Assembly: GCA_903903635.1 (NCBI GenBank)
Contig: CAIUZK010000236.1
Location: 1-62,431 of the forward strand
Origin: an uncultured Bacteroidota bacterium
Lineage (GTDB): Bacteria; Bacteroidota; Bacteroidia; Chitinophagales; Chitinophagaceae
Reading direction: 5' to 3'
DNA: 62,431 nt
The notes beneath the pieces are model-generated. The model was not told the origin of the DNA. It did no database searches and saw only the letters and a list, made by a program, of their open reading frames with translations. Below, one piece after another: positions 60,466 to 62,431 of this stretch. Position numbers and translations under genes: made by a program. Every line of letters starts with the position of its first letter. Positions within the stretch are counted from its first letter, which is position 1.

Positions 60466-62431
60466 TTAAGCGCCCGGCTCTTCTTCTTTCTTCTCCTTTA
60501 TCTCAAATTTTTTCCCGGTCAGTTTTTCTATCATCATTAGCCCGAGCATATTTTCAAGATTATTACTGCCGCCACCCTGGGCACCGCCACCCGATATCAG
60601 CACATCTGGTATCAGCTTCATATGGCTGGCTGCAATTTTTTCAACCACCTGAATTTGTCCGAATACATCCTTACCCATCGCCTCTGTTTGCAGTTTATAA
60701 GATTCGGCGGTCGATTTACCTTTAGCAAGAATTACCTCAGCCTCGGCCAAACCAATTCTGGATGTAGCTTCGGCCTGGGCCACTGCGGTTACTTTGGTTG
60801 CATCTGCCTCAGCTACAGCTTTCAGCCTTGTGGCTTTTGCAGCGCCCTCAGCCGTAAGCTCCACAGCCCTTGCCGCACCGGTGGCACGTTCCACATCACT
60901 GTTGGCCACATTTTTACTTATTTCCACCCCCCTTTCAGAGTCCACCACTTTGGGCTGCATATTGGCCTGAGCAGTCATATTGGCGAGTAACTTGCGTTGC
61001 TCTTCAGCTTCGGTCTGTGTCTTGTAAGTTATCTTCTCCTGTTCAGCTATCTGCTTGTCCGATACGATCTTTGTAAGTTCAACAGGTAATACAACATCGG
61101 CAATCAGCGTGTCTTTTGAATCAATGAAGTGTTCTTTCAGTACTTCAATGATATGCTCTTTAGCGGTAGCCTGCAACTCCTTACGTTGTGTATACAGATC
61201 AAGTGCCTTTATGTATTGTGCCGCATTTCTGAAGTGCGATGAAATAGCCGGTTCAAGCACCTGAGATATAAGACTCTGAATAGAACCCTGATTGGCAATT
61301 ACCTTTGGCGCGTTCTCCATAGGAATGTGTATGATTACATTTACATCCATACTCACACTAAATGCATCGGCCGTGCGCAGCGTTATCGTTTTCAGGTTGG
61401 CATCCAGATCATGAGCATGAGAGCGGCTGTCGGCCCAGCTTAAGGTTATCTGGTTGGTAGGAACCATATCCACTTTGTAGGTCTTGGTATTCAGCGGGTG
61501 CTTACCTGGTCCCAGCGGGTCTTTCCATATACCTTTGAATCCGTTTTCCACGATCTTGGCGTTCACTTTATGATCTGTAGTATCTTCACCTTTCTCACCT
61601 ACATAACTGGTCACTACACCACACTTACCAATTTCCACTACCGTCATCAATACTTTTTCAATATTGGCAAACCATGGATTAATCGCATAATTTCCCGAAC
61701 GCAGCACAGGTATTTGCAAACCCTTTTGTCCGTTCATGGCAAGAAAAGCAGCAGCATCCTGAAAGTTGTTGTGCTTATCAAGCGGCACTTCGTCTGCCGC
61801 TATCTTGGTCGCATCCATAATGGGGCGGCCTTCATTTACGGTTACTATTCCTATTTCATCTGCGTTGATACTGGTCCAGAGCTGATTGGTATTTACCTTG
61901 AACAGTTGGGTATTAATACGGTATTTACCTGGCATTAAGACTTCCAATTGGCGTCCTTTTTCCCCACCGTTGTTAAGAAACGATTCACCATCCAGAAAGT
62001 TCAGATGCCCTTCGGTTTTCTTACCCAACAGGCGTCCTTCCGGAATACTGGCTCCATCCATTGCGGTAATAAGTCCCATATATCCACCGGTCACATCTAC
62101 GATCCTGTCAATCGTAACTTTAAACAACATGGTATTGATACGATAGTTACCGGGACCTAGAATACGTATCTGCGGGCCCTTCTGTCCATTGTTATTCAAA
62201 AATTTTTCGGCATTCTGATAGTCGTCACAGTCTACTGGTTTTGCAAAGATGCGGCCTCGCTCACAAGGCTCACCGGCAATAGATTCCACAATACCCACCT
62301 CATCTTCTCCTATAATAATAACATCCACTACCTCTACCTGGAAAAGATAAGGATTAATACGATGCTCACCATCGGGCAATATCGCTACCTGCGGCCCTTT
62401 CTGTCCTCCATTGTTAAGAAATGCTTCTCCA
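60466..62431 (-). CDS. SPFH/flotillin-like protein with vault-like N-terminal repeats (5' end outside window)
   Basis: The gene continues past the right edge: the frame reads GEAFLNNGGQKGPQVAILPDG from the last base, so the start is not in the window. In view are 654 residues. The N-terminal half has four repeats of about 65-90 residues each (one partial) with the pattern F.[NM]NGG.KG.Q...L..G.[YH]RIN..LF.V, then [ED][IV]GIV. Then comes an SPFH (band 7) domain (about 290-420), a long Ala/Glu-rich coiled-coil (about 450-560), and a GGG-containing tail. Such proteins form membrane-associated or ring-like assemblies. The repeat-plus-SPFH-plus-coil order resembles the major vault protein, but this is an inference. 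Confidence 0.85.
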   Translation of the reverse strand, partial: GEAFLNNGGQKGPQVAILPDGEHRINPYLFQVEVVDVIIIGEDEVGIVESIAGEPCERGRIFAKPVDCDDYQNAEKFLNNNGQKGPQIRILGPGNYRINTMLFKVTIDRIVDVTGGYMGLITAMDGASIPEGRLLGKKTEGHLNFLDGESFLNNGGEKGRQLEVLMPGKYRINTQLFKVNTNQLWTSINADEIGIVTVNEGRPIMDATKIAADEVPLDKHNNFQDAAAFLAMNGQKGLQIPVLRSGNYAINPWFANIEKVLMTVVEIGKCGVVTSYVGEKGEDTTDHKVNAKIVENGFKGIWKDPLGPGKHPLNTKTYKVDMVPTNQITLSWADSRSHAHDLDANLKTITLRTADAFSVSMDVNVIIHIPMENAPKVIANQGSIQSLISQVLEPAISSHFRNAAQYIKALDLYTQRKELQATAKEHIIEVLKEHFIDSKDTLIADVVLPVELTKIVSDKQIAEQEKITYKTQTEAEEQRKLLANMTAQANMQPKVVDSERGVEISKNVANSDVERATGAARAVELTAEGAAKATRLKAVAEADATKVTAVAQAEATSRIGLAEAEVILAKGKSTAESYKLQTEAMGKDVFGQIQVVEKIAASHMKLIPDVLISGGGAQGGGSNNLENMLGLMMIEKLTGKKFEIKEKKEEEPGA

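Overview
The window reads as a piece of a Bacteroidota chromosome, most likely from the Chitinophagaceae/Sphingobacteriia side of the phylum. The evidence is the DUF5777, DUF6089 and DUF4294 families, a type IX secretion sorting domain, GldM C-terminal-like domains, promoters of the TTTG-N19-TAnnTTTG type, almost no Shine-Dalgarno sequences, and moderate GC. The final gene runs off the right-hand edge. No intact insertion sequence, prophage, CRISPR array, tRNA or rRNA was found.

Layout, left to right. 0.2-2.6 kb: a secreted-protein operon (OB-fold protein, small heme lipoprotein, YceI, DUF5777 barrel). 2.7-5.2 kb: miaA, a pRiA4b ORF-3-like gene and rpmI-rplT. 5.3-8.0 kb: a beta-barrel protein and a seven-heme cytochrome fused to TPRs. 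8.3-12.2 kb: tyrS, DUF6089 and DUF4294 proteins, and Fe/Mn superoxide dismutase. 12.4-18.6 kb: a 2067-residue secreted protein with about 24 Ig-like repeats and a T9SS tail. 18.6-20.8 kb: a decayed region with fragments of a two-component system, a CATTA-rich repeat and a compact operon of two paralogous membrane proteins plus an XRE regulator. 20.9-25.5 kb: recN, glycosylasparaginase, cutC, mdh. 25.6-31.2 kb: a tripartite RND efflux operon. 31.4-39.2 kb: a TMTC-like membrane TPR protein, an intact ParE-type toxin-antitoxin pair, an MFS exporter, a MacB-type permease, a phosphoribosyltransferase and an isoaspartyl peptidase. 39.4-48.0 kb: uvrA, two secreted GldM-C-like proteins, a trypsin-like protease without a signal peptide, a VWA-like membrane protein and a low-complexity secreted protein. 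48.2-54.2 kb: icd and odhB (TCA cycle), a retropepsin-like pair, crcB and tex. 54.4-56.6 kb: a broken toxin-antitoxin pair, then a di-heme b membrane protein overlapping a 12-heme c-type cytochrome. 56.6-62.4 kb: a PD40 protein, an M3 metallopeptidase lipoprotein, a TPR fragment and a repeat-bearing SPFH/flotillin-like protein.

Three themes stand out. Central metabolism is partly grouped (mdh, icd, odhB), but odhB has no odhA beside it and rpmI-rplT has no infC. Several loci concern electron transfer or heme: the CX5CH lipoprotein, the seven-heme TPR cytochrome, the HX13H membrane protein with its 12-heme partner, and a CX4CH motif in the giant adhesin. Gene decay is visible in several places: a response-regulator remnant with an in-frame stop, a Y_Y_Y sensor-like fragment, a ParE toxin cut to 26 codons, and a TPR fragment that follows the flotillin stop in the same frame.

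The most unusual items are the cytochrome b/12-heme pair, the vault-like repeat organisation of the SPFH protein, the GldM-C-like secreted pair next to a signal-less trypsin-like protease, the overlapping retropepsin pair, and the XRE/membrane-protein operon in decayed surroundings.
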